This document shows, one piece after another, positions 32,027 to 41,583 of a DNA stretch of 42,001 nt. Under the pieces are notes generated by a model. It saw nothing but the letters and a program-made list of their open reading frames with translations, was not told the origin of the DNA and did not search any database. Numbering within the stretch: position 1 is the stretch's first letter; the number at the start of each line of letters is the position of its first letter. Both the position numbers and the translations under genes were made by a program. Origin of the DNA: an uncultured bacterium (lineage in GTDB: Bacteria; Bacillota; Clostridia; Oscillospirales; Oscillospiraceae); contig CAMTMC010000021.1 in the NCBI GenBank assembly GCA_947073515.1, positions 1-42,001 on the forward strand. Direction: 5' to 3'.

Positions 32027-32938
32027 ATGGAACGATTTGAACAGCTGGCGGCCCTGCTGGCCAGCCGGTGTCCCGCCCTGGAACTGCGGGCAGACGAGCC
32101 TATGTCCAAATACACCACCTTCCGCATCGGCGGGCCGGCGGCGCTGATGGCCCTGCCCAGGACGGTCGGGGAGGCGAAAGCGGCGGTAAAAACCGCCCGG
32201 GAGCTGGGGATTGAGCCCTTTTTCCTGGGCAACGGCTCCAATCTGCTGGTGGCGGATGAGGGCTACCCCGGCTTTATTGTGAAGCTGTCTTGGGATTTTG
32301 ATGAAATCAGGGAGGTCAACCGGGGCCTGGAGGCGGGAGGGGCGGTCTTGCTGTCACGGCTGTCCAACGCCCTTGTGGACCGGGGCCTCACCGGCCTGGA
32401 GTTCGCCAGCGGTATCCCCGGCAGCGTGGGCGGGGCGGTGGTCATGAACGCCGGGGCCTACGGCGGGGAAATCTCCCAGGTGCTGGAGGAGGTCACCTTC
32501 CTGGACGAGGGGGGAGAGGTCTGTACCCTCCCCGTCTCAGAGTGCGGATTTAGCTATCGGAACAGTATCTTTTCCCATAGAAAGTGCCTGATTATGAAGG
32601 CCCGCTTTCAGCTGGAGCAGAGGGACGGCTATGCCATCCGGGCCCGCATGGACGAGCTGGCCGCCCAGCGGAAGGGGAAGCAGCCCCTGGAGTACCCCAG
32701 CGCCGGTTCCATGTTCAAGCGGCCCCCGGGGCACTTCGCCGCCGCCCTCATCGACCAGTGCGGCCTGAAGGGGTTCACTGTGGGCGGGGCCCAGGTGTCG
32801 GAGAAGCACGCCGGCTTTGTGGTCAACTGGGGCGGGGCCACCTGCGCCGATGTGCTGGAACTGGTGGACCGGGTGAGGGAGCGGGTGCTCCGTCAGACCG
32901 GCGTGGAGCTGGAGATGGAGGTCAAGGTGCTGAGATGA
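32027..32938 (+). CDS. murB: UDP-N-acetylmuramate dehydrogenase
   Basis: 303 residues, type II (Gram-positive) MurB, which reduces UDP-GlcNAc-enolpyruvate to UDP-MurNAc with NADPH and FAD in peptidoglycan synthesis. FAD-binding blocks: 'YTTFRIGGPA', 'FLGNGSNLLVADEGYPG', 'GIPGSVGGAVVMNAGAYG'. The YRNSIF segment carries the catalytic Ser, and 'SAGSMFKRPPG' follows. ATG 32027 is chosen because GGGAGG is just upstream; a TTG ten codons earlier is less likely. The stop overlaps the next ATG by four bases. Confidence 0.94.
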   Translation: MERFEQLAALLASRCPALELRADEPMSKYTTFRIGGPAALMALPRTVGEAKAAVKTARELGIEPFFLGNGSNLLVADEGYPGFIVKLSWDFDEIREVNRGLEAGGAVLLSRLSNALVDRGLTGLEFASGIPGSVGGAVVMNAGAYGGEISQVLEEVTFLDEGGEVCTLPVSECGFSYRNSIFSHRKCLIMKARFQLEQRDGYAIRARMDELAAQRKGKQPLEYPSAGSMFKRPPGHFAAALIDQCGLKGFTVGGAQVSEKHAGFVVNWGGATCADVLELVDRVRERVLRQTGVELEMEVKVLR

Positions 32939-33381
32939 AGCTGAGTGAACGATATCCGGTGAGTATTTACGCTGTCCGGGAAAAAACCACCCTGCTGGTG
33001 CCGGCGGTTGGCATCAAGTGCGCCTCCCACGAGGCCCGAAAGCTGCCCTACCCGCCCCAGGCCGGGGAATTGGGGACGGCGGTGCTGGAGCTGCTGGACG
33101 GGCTGAAAGCGGGGCGTATCCGGTACGACCCGGAGGCCAAGGGCTACTGGTTCCAGCCCGGCATCCGGAGCTGGAAGGCCTTTCAGGCCGCCTCCTCTTC
33201 GGTTGACGTGACGCTGAGGGGAACGGAGCTGTCCGTTACCCGGTGGGACGGCCGCTCCGAGCGGGGGTTTGTCCCGGAGCTGAAGCCTTGCAAGGTCTGG
33301 AATACCAGTGTTGGCCCGGAGGAGCTGGGCCAGGCGGTTCTGGATGTCCTTTTGCCTCTGGTGGAGAAGGAGCGGGGCTGA
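32935..33381 (+). CDS. Small conserved-looking protein of unknown function in the murB-rapZ operon
   Basis: 148 residues from an ATG that overlaps the murB stop (ATGA), so clearly translated with it. I do not recognise the family. It begins MKLSERYPVSIYAVREKTTL, has alternating hydrophobic strands, two Trp residues in 'GYWFQPGIRSWKAF', and no signal peptide, membrane helix, or Cys/His cluster. The single Cys at 'GIKCASHEARKLPYP' and a second at 'LKPCKVWN' are isolated. It ends 33 bases before rapZ. It is probably a cytoplasmic alpha/beta protein. Confidence 0.75.
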   Translation: MKLSERYPVSIYAVREKTTLLVPAVGIKCASHEARKLPYPPQAGELGTAVLELLDGLKAGRIRYDPEAKGYWFQPGIRSWKAFQAASSSVDVTLRGTELSVTRWDGRSERGFVPELKPCKVWNTSVGPEELGQAVLDVLLPLVEKERG

Positions 33382-33414
33382 CCCCCGGAATGTACTGCAA
33401 AAGAGAGTGATACC

Positions 33415-34278
33415 ATGGAATTTGTCATTATCTCCGGGATGTCCGGAGCGGGAAAGAGCAAGGCGGCCTCCTTTATGGAGGATATGGACTACTTCTGTGT
33501 GGACAACCTCCCCGCCCCCCTCATCCCCAAATTCGCCGAGCTGGGCATGGCGGGCACCGGGGAGTACCAGCGGGTGGCCCTGGTCACCGACGTGCGTGCC
33601 GGCACCAACTTCGACGGGCTGTTCCAGGCCCTGGCGGATCTAGAGCGGATGAAATGCCCCTGCCGCATCCTGTTTATGGACGCCTCGGACGCCGTCATCA
33701 TCAAGCGGTATAAGGAGACCCGCCGCTCCCACCCCCTGGGGGAGGAGGCAGACAGCCTGGAGGGGGCCATCGCCCTGGAGCGGCGGATGCTGGCCCCCCT
33801 CCGGGGCCGGGCGGATCAAATCATCGACACCAGCAACCTGTCCACCGCCAAGCTGAAGGGGGTGCTGCGGCAGATGTTCGGCCGGGCGGGCACTTCGGAG
33901 GGGCGGATGGATGTGCGGGTGTCCTCCTTCGGCTTCAAGCACGGCCTGCCCATGGAGGCCGACCTGGTGCTGGATGTGCGCTTCCTGCCCAACCCCTACT
34001 ACATCACTGAGCTGCGGCCCCTCACCGGCCTGGACCAGGGGGTCCGGGACTACGTGTTCCAGGGGGGGCAGGCCCAGGAGTTTTTGGACCGGCTGTGGGG
34101 CATGGTGGGCTGGCTCCTCCCCCGGTATGAGGAGGAGGGCAAGACCGCCCTGGTGATCTCCGTGGGCTGTACCGGCGGGCGCCACCGGTCGGTAGCCGTG
34201 GCCCACGCCCTGGCCGCCCGGGTGCGGGATCAGGGCTGGACGGTGACCGAGAGCCACCGGGATCTGGGCCGGAATTGA
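33415..34278 (+). CDS. rapZ: RNase adapter / nucleotide-binding protein RapZ
   Basis: 287 residues. Walker A GMSGAGKS at 8-15, 'DYFCVDNLP', 'FMDASDAVIIKRYKETRRSHPL', and the C-terminal 'GCTGGRHRSVAVAHALA', all hallmarks of RapZ/YvcJ. In E. coli it binds glucosamine-6-phosphate and guides RNase E to sRNAs. In Firmicutes, which often lack that sRNA pair, its role is less clear. Conserved order rapZ-yvcK-whiA follows with gaps of 12 and 3 bases. Confidence 0.94.
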   Translation: MEFVIISGMSGAGKSKAASFMEDMDYFCVDNLPAPLIPKFAELGMAGTGEYQRVALVTDVRAGTNFDGLFQALADLERMKCPCRILFMDASDAVIIKRYKETRRSHPLGEEADSLEGAIALERRMLAPLRGRADQIIDTSNLSTAKLKGVLRQMFGRAGTSEGRMDVRVSSFGFKHGLPMEADLVLDVRFLPNPYYITELRPLTGLDQGVRDYVFQGGQAQEFLDRLWGMVGWLLPRYEEEGKTALVISVGCTGGRHRSVAVAHALAARVRDQGWTVTESHRDLGRN

Positions 34279-34290
34279 AAGGAGTTCCTG

Positions 34291-35331
34291 ATGGAGCAGA
34301 GAATCCCCAACCCCCAGCAGTGGGAGCGAGGGCCCAGGATCGTCGCCGTGGGCGGCGGGACGGGGCTGTCCACCATGCTGCGGGGCCTGAAAAAGTATAC
34401 GAAAAACCTCACCGCCGTGGTCACCGTGGCCGACGACGGGGGCGGCTCCGGCGTGCTCCGCCAGGATCTGGGGATGCCCCCGCCGGGGGATATCCGCCAC
34501 TGTATGGAGGCCCTGGCCAACACCGAGCCGGTGATGGAGCGGCTGCTGACCTACCGGTTTACTGAGGGCTCCCTGGCGGGGCAATCCTTTGGCAACCTGA
34601 TCCTGGCCGCCCTCCACGGGGTCACTGGCTCCTTTGAGGAGGCGGTCACCCAGATGAGCCACGTGCTGGCCATCACGGGCCGGGTGATCCCGGTGACCAG
34701 CGCCGACGTGCGGCTGGAGGCCGTCTTTGAGAACGGCGCCCGGGTGGTGGGGGAGTCCAAGATCTACGCCTGCAAAAAGGAGCAGGACTGCCGCATCCAC
34801 CATGTGGCCCTCATCCCGCCCCGGCCCGCCCCCCTTCCGGCGGCCATCCGGGCCATCGGGGAGGCGGATTTGATCCTGCTGGGCCCCGGCAGCCTGTACA
34901 CCAGCGTGATCCCCAACCTGCTGGTGGAGGGGGTGGCACAGGCCATCGCCCGGTCGGACGCCCCCAAGATCTACGTGTGCAACATCATGACCCAGGAGGG
35001 GGAGACGGAGGGGTACACCGCCGCCGACCACCTGGAGGCGCTGCTGTCCCACGGGGTGCCCGGCCTGGTGGATCTGTGCCTGGCCAACTCCGCCCCGGTG
35101 GAGCCGGGCCTGCTGGAGAAGTACCGGGCGGAGGATGCCGCCCCCCTGGTGGTGGACCGGGAGCGGGTGGCCGACCTGGGCCTGGAGCTGGTGGAGCGGC
35201 CGGTGGCCGCCCGGGAGGGGGACTTTGCCCGCCACGACCCGGACCAGCTGGCCGGGGCCATCCTGGAGATCTACCGCCAGCGGGCGGTGCGGATCTTCGG
35301 GGGGGAGCGGCGGTACATTTTGGAGGAGTAG
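34291..35331 (+). CDS. yvcK: YvcK/CofD-like gluconeogenesis factor
   Basis: 346 residues. The nucleotide-sugar binding loop is 'VAVGGGTGLSTMLRGLK' near the N-terminus, then 'VTVADDGGGSG' and 'PPPGDIRHCMEAL', and 'LGPGSLYTSVIPNLLV' later. YvcK binds UDP-sugars and links carbon flux to cell-wall synthesis and cell shape. AAAGGAG lies before the ATG. Position between rapZ and whiA is the classic Firmicutes arrangement. Confidence 0.93.
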   Translation: MEQRIPNPQQWERGPRIVAVGGGTGLSTMLRGLKKYTKNLTAVVTVADDGGGSGVLRQDLGMPPPGDIRHCMEALANTEPVMERLLTYRFTEGSLAGQSFGNLILAALHGVTGSFEEAVTQMSHVLAITGRVIPVTSADVRLEAVFENGARVVGESKIYACKKEQDCRIHHVALIPPRPAPLPAAIRAIGEADLILLGPGSLYTSVIPNLLVEGVAQAIARSDAPKIYVCNIMTQEGETEGYTAADHLEALLSHGVPGLVDLCLANSAPVEPGLLEKYRAEDAAPLVVDRERVADLGLELVERPVAAREGDFARHDPDQLAGAILEIYRQRAVRIFGGERRYILEE

Positions 35332-35334
35332 CCT

Positions 35335-36225
35335 ATGTCCTTTGCGGGAGACGTTAAAACAGAGCTGTGCCGGGCCGCCCTGAGCAGGCGGTGCTGCGCC
35401 CAGGCGGAGGCCTATGGCGTCCTGCTCTACTGCAACACCTTTTCCGGGGGGGTGGCCCGGGTGGTCACCGAGCAGGAGGCCCTGATCCAGCGGCTACCCG
35501 CCCTGTTCAAGAAAGCGTTTAAGATTACCTTCGACCAGCTGCCCCAGGGGGAGGGGAAGGCCGTCTTCTCCATCACCGACCCCCAGAAGCTGGCGGCGGT
35601 CCACCAGGCCTTCGGCACGGACCCGGGGGGGCTGGCCCTCCACGTGAACTTCGCCGTTTTGGAGGAGCCCTGCTGCCGGGCGGCCTTCCTCCGGGGGGCC
35701 TTCCTGGCCGGGGGCTCAGTCACCGACCCCCGGAAGGGCTACCACCTGGAGCTGGCTACCTCCCACCACAGCGTCAGCCGGGAGGTGCTGGCCCTCATGC
35801 GGGAGATGGACCTGGAACCCAAGTCCGCCCAGCGCAAGGGCAACACGGTAATCTATTTCAAGCAGAGCAACCGGATTGAGGACTTCCTCACCCAGGTGGG
35901 GGCGCCCATCTCCGCGATGGAGGTGATGAACGCCAAGCTGGAACGGGATCTGCGGGGGAGCGTCAACCGCCGGGTGAACTGTGACGCCGCCAACCTGGAC
36001 AAGGCGGTGGAGGCCGCCCTGACCCAGGTGGAGGCCATCCGCCGGCTGGGGGCGGGGGGCGCGCTGGCAACCCTGCCGGACAAGCTGCGGGAGGCCGCCT
36101 CCCTGCGCCTGGCCCACCCGGAGGACACCCTGGCCCAGCTGGCGGAGCGGTGCGACCCGCCGGTCACAAAATCGGCCCTGAACCACCGGCTGCGGAAGCT
36201 GGTGGAGCTGGGGAGAGAACTGTAG
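35335..36225 (+). CDS. whiA: DNA-binding protein WhiA
   Basis: 296 residues with a two-part fold. The N half is LAGLIDADG-like ('CAQAEAYGVLLYCNTFS', 'RAAFLRGAFLAGGSVTDP'). The C-terminal helix-turn-helix reads 'DTLAQLAERCDPPVTKSALNHRLRKL'. WhiA is a sporulation regulator in actinomycetes and affects division and chromosome segregation in Firmicutes. It starts three bases after yvcK and closes the operon. Confidence 0.94.
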   Translation: MSFAGDVKTELCRAALSRRCCAQAEAYGVLLYCNTFSGGVARVVTEQEALIQRLPALFKKAFKITFDQLPQGEGKAVFSITDPQKLAAVHQAFGTDPGGLALHVNFAVLEEPCCRAAFLRGAFLAGGSVTDPRKGYHLELATSHHSVSREVLALMREMDLEPKSAQRKGNTVIYFKQSNRIEDFLTQVGAPISAMEVMNAKLERDLRGSVNRRVNCDAANLDKAVEAALTQVEAIRRLGAGGALATLPDKLREAASLRLAHPEDTLAQLAERCDPPVTKSALNHRLRKLVELGREL

Positions 36226-36239
36226 GGGCGCACCAAAAG

Positions 36240-36275
36240 GCCCCTTTGAAAAGGGGCTGTCAGCCGCAGGCTGAC
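36240..36275 (+). terminator. Tandem hairpins between whiA and dnaE
   Basis: GCCCCTT/AAGGGGC (36240-36257) is followed by GTCAGCC-GCA-GGCTGAC (36259-36275). Neither has a T tract, so they may only weaken read-through into dnaE. Confidence 0.4.
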
Positions 36276-36364
36276 TGGGATTGCGTCCGGCGGGGCCGAA
36301 CATACGAAGGAATTCAAAAGGCTTTCCCCCGGGGGAGACCACAGAGAAACAAGGAGGGACGGCC

Positions 36365-39300
36365 ATGTCCTTTGTCCATCTGCATCTGCACACAGAATTT
36401 TCCCTGCTGGACGGGGCCTGCCGGATTGAAAAGCTGGTCCAGCGGGTCAAGGACCTGGGCCAGGAGGCGGTGGCCATCACCGACCACGGCTGTATGTACG
36501 GGGTCATCGACTTCTACCGGGCCTGCAAAGCGGCGGGGATCAAGCCCGTCATCGGCTGCGAGGTCTACGTGGCCCCCCGGGGCCGCGCCCGGTTCCAGAA
36601 GGTCCATGAGTTCGACGCCGAGTCCCGGCACCTGGTCCTCCTGTGCCGGAATGAGGAGGGCTACCGGAACCTGTCCTACATGGTGTCCCAGGCCTACATA
36701 GAGGGCTTTTACATCAAGCCCCGGATCGACATGGACCTGCTGCGGGAGCACGCCTCCGGCCTGATCGCCTGCTCCGCCTGCCTGGGCGGGGAGATCCCCA
36801 GGCTGCTGCTGGCGGGGGAGTACGACCAGGCCAAAGAGGCGGCCCTGGAGATGCGGGAGCTCTTCGGGGCGGACGGCTACTACCTGGAGCTCCAGGACCA
36901 CGGCATCGCCGCCCAGAAGAAGGTAAACGGGGAGCTGGTCCGCCTGAGCCAGGAGACAGGGATTCCCCTCATCGCCACCAACGACGCCCACTACCTGCGC
37001 CGGGAGGACGCAGAGACCCAGGACATCCTCATGTGCGTCCAGACGGGGAAAACCCTGGACGACCCCAACCGGATGCGGTTTGAAACCCGGGAGTTCTATG
37101 TGAAGTCGGAGGAGGAGATGGCCGCCCTGTTCCCCAACCAGCCGCAGGCCATTGAGAACACCGCCAAAATCGCCCGGCTGTGCGATGTGGAGTTTGAGTT
37201 CGGCAAGTACCACCTGCCCCTGTTCCAGCTCCCCGACGGCTGGGCCGACGGGGACGCCTACTTTGAGAAGCTGTGCTGGGACGGCTTCGCCCGCCGGTAC
37301 CCCGAGGGGCCGGAGGGCCACAAAAAACAGCTGAACTATGAGATGGACATGATCCGGAAGATGGGCTTTGTGGACTACTTCCTCATTGTGTCCGACTTCA
37401 TCGCCTTCGCCAAGGGGCGGGGCATCCCGGTGGGGCCGGGGCGGGGCTCCGCCGCCGGCTCCATGGTGGCCTACTGCCTGAACATCACCAACGTGGACCC
37501 CATGGCGTACGGCCTGTACTTCGAGCGGTTCCTCAACCCGGAGCGGGTGTCCATGCCCGATATTGACATCGACTTCTGCCCCCGCCGCCGGCAGGAGGTC
37601 ATCGACTACGTGAAAGGAAAATACGGCGAGGACCACGTGGCCCAGATCGTCACCTTCGGCACCATGGCCGCCCGGGGCTCCGTCCGGGACGTGGGGCGGG
37701 TGATGGGGATGCCCTACGGCGAGGTGGACACCATCGCCAAGCTGATCCCCAGCGGCCCCGGCGCCCTGCACATCACCCTGGAGGAGTCCCTGAAGCTGTC
37801 CAAGCAGCTGAAGGACGCCTACGATGAGAGCGAGGGGGTCAAAAAGCTCATCGACACCGCCATGGCCATCGAGGGGATGCCAAGGAACACCTCCACCCAC
37901 GCCGCCGGGGTGGTCATCACCCGCCGGCCGGTGGTGGACTACGTCCCCCTGGCCACCAACGACGGCCAGCCCGTCACCCAGTACGTCATGACCACCCTGG
38001 AGGAGCTGGGCCTGCTGAAGATGGACTTCCTGGGCCTTCGCAACCTCACCGTGCTGGACGACGCGGCCAAGATGGTACAGCGGGAGGAGCCGGGCTTCAC
38101 CCTGGACAAGATCCCGGAGAACGACCCGGCCACCATGGCCATGCTGGCCGAGGGCAGGACCTCCGGCGTGTTCCAGCTGGAGTCCGCCGGCATGACCGGG
38201 GTGTGCGTGGGCCTGAAGCCCAAGAATATTGAGGACATCTGCGCCGTCATCGCCCTGTACCGCCCCGGGCCCATGGATTCCATCCCCAAATTCCTGGCCT
38301 GCGCCCAGAACCCGGCCAAGGTGACCTACAAGGACCCCTCCCTGGTGCCCATCCTGTCGGGGACCTACGGCTGCATCGTCTACCAGGAGCAGGTCATCCG
38401 TATCTTCCAGGATCTGGCGGGGTACTCCCTGGGCCAGGCGGACATGGTGCGCCGGGCCATGAGCAAGAAGAAGGTCAAGGAGATCGAGAAGGAGCGGGAG
38501 GCCTTCCTCCACGGCGACCCGGCCCGTAACATCCCCGGCTGCGTGTCCAACGGGGTACCCGAGGGGGCGGCCCAGGCCATCTATGACGAGATGTACGACT
38601 TTGCCGAGTACGCCTTCAACAAGTCCCACTCCCTGGTGTACGCCATTGTGTGCTACCAGACCGCCTGGTTCAAGTGCCATCACCCCAAGGAGTACATGGC
38701 CGCCCTGCTCACCTCCGTGCTGGACTCCACCGAGAAGGTGGCCGAGTACATCGCCGAGTGCCGGGATATGGGCATTAAACTCCTGCCCCCGGACGTGAAC
38801 CAGTCGGGGGCGGACTTCACCGTGGTGGAGGAGGGCATCCGCTTCGGCCTGGTGGCCCTGAAAGGGGTGGGCCGGGCGGTGGTGGAGCGGCTGCTGGCCG
38901 AGCGCCGGACTGGCGGGCCCTTTTTGGATTTCATGGACTTCTGCGACCGGCTCTTTGACCAGGACCTGAACCGCCGGACGCTGGAGAGCCTGATTAAGGC
39001 CGGGGCCTTTGACACCATGGGTTGCCGCCGGTCCCAGCTGATGGATGTGTTCGGCCAAGTGCTGGACGGCATCGCCGCCGCCCGGAAGCGGAACGTGGAG
39101 GGCCAGATGGACCTGTTCGGCGGCGGCGGGGAGGAGGAGAACGCCCCCGCCCTGCCCGCCCTCCGGCTGCCCGACCTGCCGGAGTACACCCCCCAGCAGC
39201 TGATGACCATGGAGAAGGAGACCACCGGCCTGTACCTGTCCGGCCACCCCATGGACCAGTACCGGGAGCTGGCGAAGGGGCACGGGGCGGTGACCATCGG

Positions 39301-39838
39301 CTCCATCTTGTCGGATTTCGCCGGGGAGGGCGGGCCCAAGAGCTACCGGGACGGCCAGCGGGTGGCCATCGCCGGGGTGATCTCCACCTACCGCACCCGC
39401 ACCACCCGGAACAATACCCTGATGGCCTACGTGAACCTGGAGGACGACACCGCCTCCATCGAGCTGCTGTGCTTCTCCCGGACCCTGAATGAGAGCGGCA
39501 GCTACATCAAGGAGAACGCCGCCATTCTGGCGGAGGGGAAGATCTCCGTCCGGGACGAGAAGGAGCCCCAGCTGATGGTGGACAGCATCCGCCCCCTGGG
39601 CGGCCTGGAGCCCGCCCGGGAGGGCGGGGGGGAGCGGCTGTACCTCCGCCTGCCCAGCCGGGAGGACCCCCGGCTGCGGAAGGTCCGGCTGGCCCTGTCT
39701 TTCTTCCCCGGGGAGAGCCAGGTGGTGCTGTACTTCGAGGACTGTAAAAAGCGGGTGGGCTCCCAGTGCGAGATCCACCCGGCCCTGCTGGCCGACCTGC
39801 GGGAGCGGCTGGGGGAGGAGAACGTGGTGGTCAAATAG
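36365..39838 (+). CDS. dnaE: DNA polymerase III alpha subunit (DnaE)
   Basis: 1157 residues, full length for the DnaE1-type replicative or lagging-strand polymerase of Firmicutes. An N-terminal PHP domain starts at once ('FVHLHLHTEFSLLDGA'). The palm motif PDIDIDF places catalytic aspartates at D399/D401. 'STHAAGVVITRRPVVDYVPL', 'LYRPGPMDSIPKF' and 'FNKSHSLVYAIVCYQTAWFK' are family blocks. A helix-hairpin-helix region and an OB-fold ('VAIAGVISTYRTRTTRNNTLMA') are at the C-terminus. The 3'-5' exonuclease insertion of PolC is absent. The ATG at 36365 is set by AAGGAGGG six bases upstream. Confidence 0.95.
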   Translation: MSFVHLHLHTEFSLLDGACRIEKLVQRVKDLGQEAVAITDHGCMYGVIDFYRACKAAGIKPVIGCEVYVAPRGRARFQKVHEFDAESRHLVLLCRNEEGYRNLSYMVSQAYIEGFYIKPRIDMDLLREHASGLIACSACLGGEIPRLLLAGEYDQAKEAALEMRELFGADGYYLELQDHGIAAQKKVNGELVRLSQETGIPLIATNDAHYLRREDAETQDILMCVQTGKTLDDPNRMRFETREFYVKSEEEMAALFPNQPQAIENTAKIARLCDVEFEFGKYHLPLFQLPDGWADGDAYFEKLCWDGFARRYPEGPEGHKKQLNYEMDMIRKMGFVDYFLIVSDFIAFAKGRGIPVGPGRGSAAGSMVAYCLNITNVDPMAYGLYFERFLNPERVSMPDIDIDFCPRRRQEVIDYVKGKYGEDHVAQIVTFGTMAARGSVRDVGRVMGMPYGEVDTIAKLIPSGPGALHITLEESLKLSKQLKDAYDESEGVKKLIDTAMAIEGMPRNTSTHAAGVVITRRPVVDYVPLATNDGQPVTQYVMTTLEELGLLKMDFLGLRNLTVLDDAAKMVQREEPGFTLDKIPENDPATMAMLAEGRTSGVFQLESAGMTGVCVGLKPKNIEDICAVIALYRPGPMDSIPKFLACAQNPAKVTYKDPSLVPILSGTYGCIVYQEQVIRIFQDLAGYSLGQADMVRRAMSKKKVKEIEKEREAFLHGDPARNIPGCVSNGVPEGAAQAIYDEMYDFAEYAFNKSHSLVYAIVCYQTAWFKCHHPKEYMAALLTSVLDSTEKVAEYIAECRDMGIKLLPPDVNQSGADFTVVEEGIRFGLVALKGVGRAVVERLLAERRTGGPFLDFMDFCDRLFDQDLNRRTLESLIKAGAFDTMGCRRSQLMDVFGQVLDGIAAARKRNVEGQMDLFGGGGEEENAPALPALRLPDLPEYTPQQLMTMEKETTGLYLSGHPMDQYRELAKGHGAVTIGSILSDFAGEGGPKSYRDGQRVAIAGVISTYRTRTTRNNTLMAYVNLEDDTASIELLCFSRTLNESGSYIKENAAILAEGKISVRDEKEPQLMVDSIRPLGGLEPAREGGGERLYLRLPSREDPRLRKVRLALSFFPGESQVVLYFEDCKKRVGSQCEIHPALLADLRERLGEENVVVK

Positions 39839-39880
39839 GCCGCCAGCTGTGTGTGAACGAGTAATGAGGAGGAGAAGCCC

Positions 39881-41524
39881 ATGGGAGAGTTTACCCCACA
39901 ACTGATCCATTCCCTGCGGAACTATTCCAGGGAAAAATTTGTGAAAGACCTGATTTCCGGCGTGATTGTGGCCATCATCGCCCTGCCCCTGTCCATCGCC
40001 CTGGCCCTGGCCTCCGGCGTGTCCCCGGAGCAGGGGCTGTATACCGCCATTGTGGCGGGCTTCCTGATCTCCGCCCTGGGGGGCAGCACGGTGCAGATCG
40101 CCGGGCCCACCGCCGCCTTCGCCACCATTGTGGCGGGGATCGCGGCCCAGAGCGGCATGGCCGGCCTGGCTACCGCCACTGTGCTGGCGGGGGCCATGCT
40201 GGTGATCATGGGCCTGCTGCGGATGGGCAGCATGATCAAATTCATCCCCTACACCATCACCACCGGCTTTACCGCCGGCATCGCCGTGACCATTCTCATC
40301 GGCCAGCTGAAGGACTTCTTCGGCCTTGCCTTCCGGAGCGCCCCGGTGGAGACCATGGAGAAGCTGGAGGAGGTCATCCACACCTTCGGCACCGTCAACC
40401 TGGCCGCTGTGGGGGTGGGCCTGCTGGCCCTGGCCATCCTGATCCTCTGGCCCCGGGTGTCCAGGCAGATCCCCGCCTCCCTGGTGGCCGTCATCGCCAC
40501 GGCGGCGGCGGTACGCCTGCTGGCCCTGCCGGTGAACACCATCGGGGAGTTGTACACCATCTCCAGCGCCCTGCCTGCCCTCCAGCTGCCCGATTTCTCC
40601 TATGACATGGTGTCCGCCGTCCTCCCGGACGCCTTCACCATCGCCATCCTGGCGGCCATCGAGTCCCTGCTGTCCGCCGTGGTGGCCGATGAGATGACCG
40701 GCTCCCGGCACAACTCCAACATGGAGCTGGTGGCCCAGGGGGTGGGTAATACCGCCTCCGCCCTCTTCGGGGGCATCCCCGCCACCGGGGCTATTGCCCG
40801 GACGGCCGCCAATATCAAAAACGGGGGCAATTCCCCCATCGCCGGCATGGTCCACGCGGTGGTGCTGCTGCTGGTATTGGTGCTGCTGATGCCCTACGCC
40901 GCCCTGATCCCCATGCCCTGCATCGCCGCCATCCTGTTCCAGGTGGCCTACAACATGAGCGGCTGGCGCACGGTGCTACAGGTTGTCAGGACCTCTCCCA
41001 AAAGCGACATCGCCGTGCTGGTGCTCACCTTCGCCCTCACCGTGGCCTTCGATCTGGTGGTGGCCATCGCCGTGGGCCTGTCCCTGGCCTGCCTGCTGTT
41101 CATGAAGCGCATGGCCGACGTGTCCGTGATCCGGGAGTGGGAGTACATTGAGGACACACCCGGCCACCAGGGCCGGTTGAAGGCCGTGCCCCCCCATGTG
41201 ATGGTTTACGAGCTCACCGGCCCGCTGTTCTTCGGCGCCGCCGACAAGATCCCCCACATGGATCGGGAGACGGACAAGCGGGTGGTCATCCTGCGGATGC
41301 GGGCGGTGCCCGCGATGGACATCACCGCCCTCAACGGCCTGCGCAAGCTGTGGGAGGAGTGCGGTCGGAAGGGGATTCAGCTGGTGTTTTCCCACGTGAA
41401 CGACCAGCCCATGTCCGTGCTGCGCAAGTCCGGGCTCTACGGCCAGGTGGGGGCGGACAACTTCCAGCCCAACATCGACGCCGCCCTGGACCGGGCCGCC
41501 CGCCTGGAGCGGGAGAGGGTGTAA
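39881..41524 (+). CDS. SulP family anion transporter with C-terminal STAS domain
   Basis: 547 residues. About 11-14 hydrophobic helices occupy residues 20-410, with the SulP N-terminus 'DLISGVIVAIIALPLSIALALASGVSPEQGLYTAIVAGFLIS' and 'GPTAAFATIVAGIA'. A conserved 'ESLLSAVVADEMTG' follows. A soluble STAS domain (about 440-540) contains 'VVILRMRAVPAMDITALNGL', resembling anti-sigma antagonist folds. Relatives carry sulfate, bicarbonate or dicarboxylates; the substrate is not evident. GAGGAGGAG precedes the ATG. It follows dnaE by 42 bases, perhaps on the same transcript. Confidence 0.9.
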   Translation: MGEFTPQLIHSLRNYSREKFVKDLISGVIVAIIALPLSIALALASGVSPEQGLYTAIVAGFLISALGGSTVQIAGPTAAFATIVAGIAAQSGMAGLATATVLAGAMLVIMGLLRMGSMIKFIPYTITTGFTAGIAVTILIGQLKDFFGLAFRSAPVETMEKLEEVIHTFGTVNLAAVGVGLLALAILILWPRVSRQIPASLVAVIATAAAVRLLALPVNTIGELYTISSALPALQLPDFSYDMVSAVLPDAFTIAILAAIESLLSAVVADEMTGSRHNSNMELVAQGVGNTASALFGGIPATGAIARTAANIKNGGNSPIAGMVHAVVLLLVLVLLMPYAALIPMPCIAAILFQVAYNMSGWRTVLQVVRTSPKSDIAVLVLTFALTVAFDLVVAIAVGLSLACLLFMKRMADVSVIREWEYIEDTPGHQGRLKAVPPHVMVYELTGPLFFGAADKIPHMDRETDKRVVILRMRAVPAMDITALNGLRKLWEECGRKGIQLVFSHVNDQPMSVLRKSGLYGQVGADNFQPNIDAALDRAARLERERV

Positions 41525-41540
41525 TTCCCCCAGTCATACC

Positions 41541-41578
41541 CATCCCCCCGCCCGCATACCCTGCCGGGAGGGGGGATG
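41541..41578 (+). promoter_or_regulatory. Hairpin that buries the SD of the last gene
   Basis: CATCCCCCC (41541-41549) and GGGGGGATG (41570-41578) pair over 9 bp. The second arm contains most of the GGGAGGGGGG SD of the gene starting at 41584. It could be a terminator for the SulP gene, but the following sequence is not T-rich. Confidence 0.5.
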
Positions 41579-41583
41579 TGTCT

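Noticed and set aside
36314..40855. Very long open frame on the minus strand opposite dnaE and the SulP gene
   Set aside because: It mirrors the codon pattern of the real genes, gives a His/Gly/Gln-rich product with no domain, and crosses two clear genes. GC-rich third positions remove stop codons on the opposite strand.
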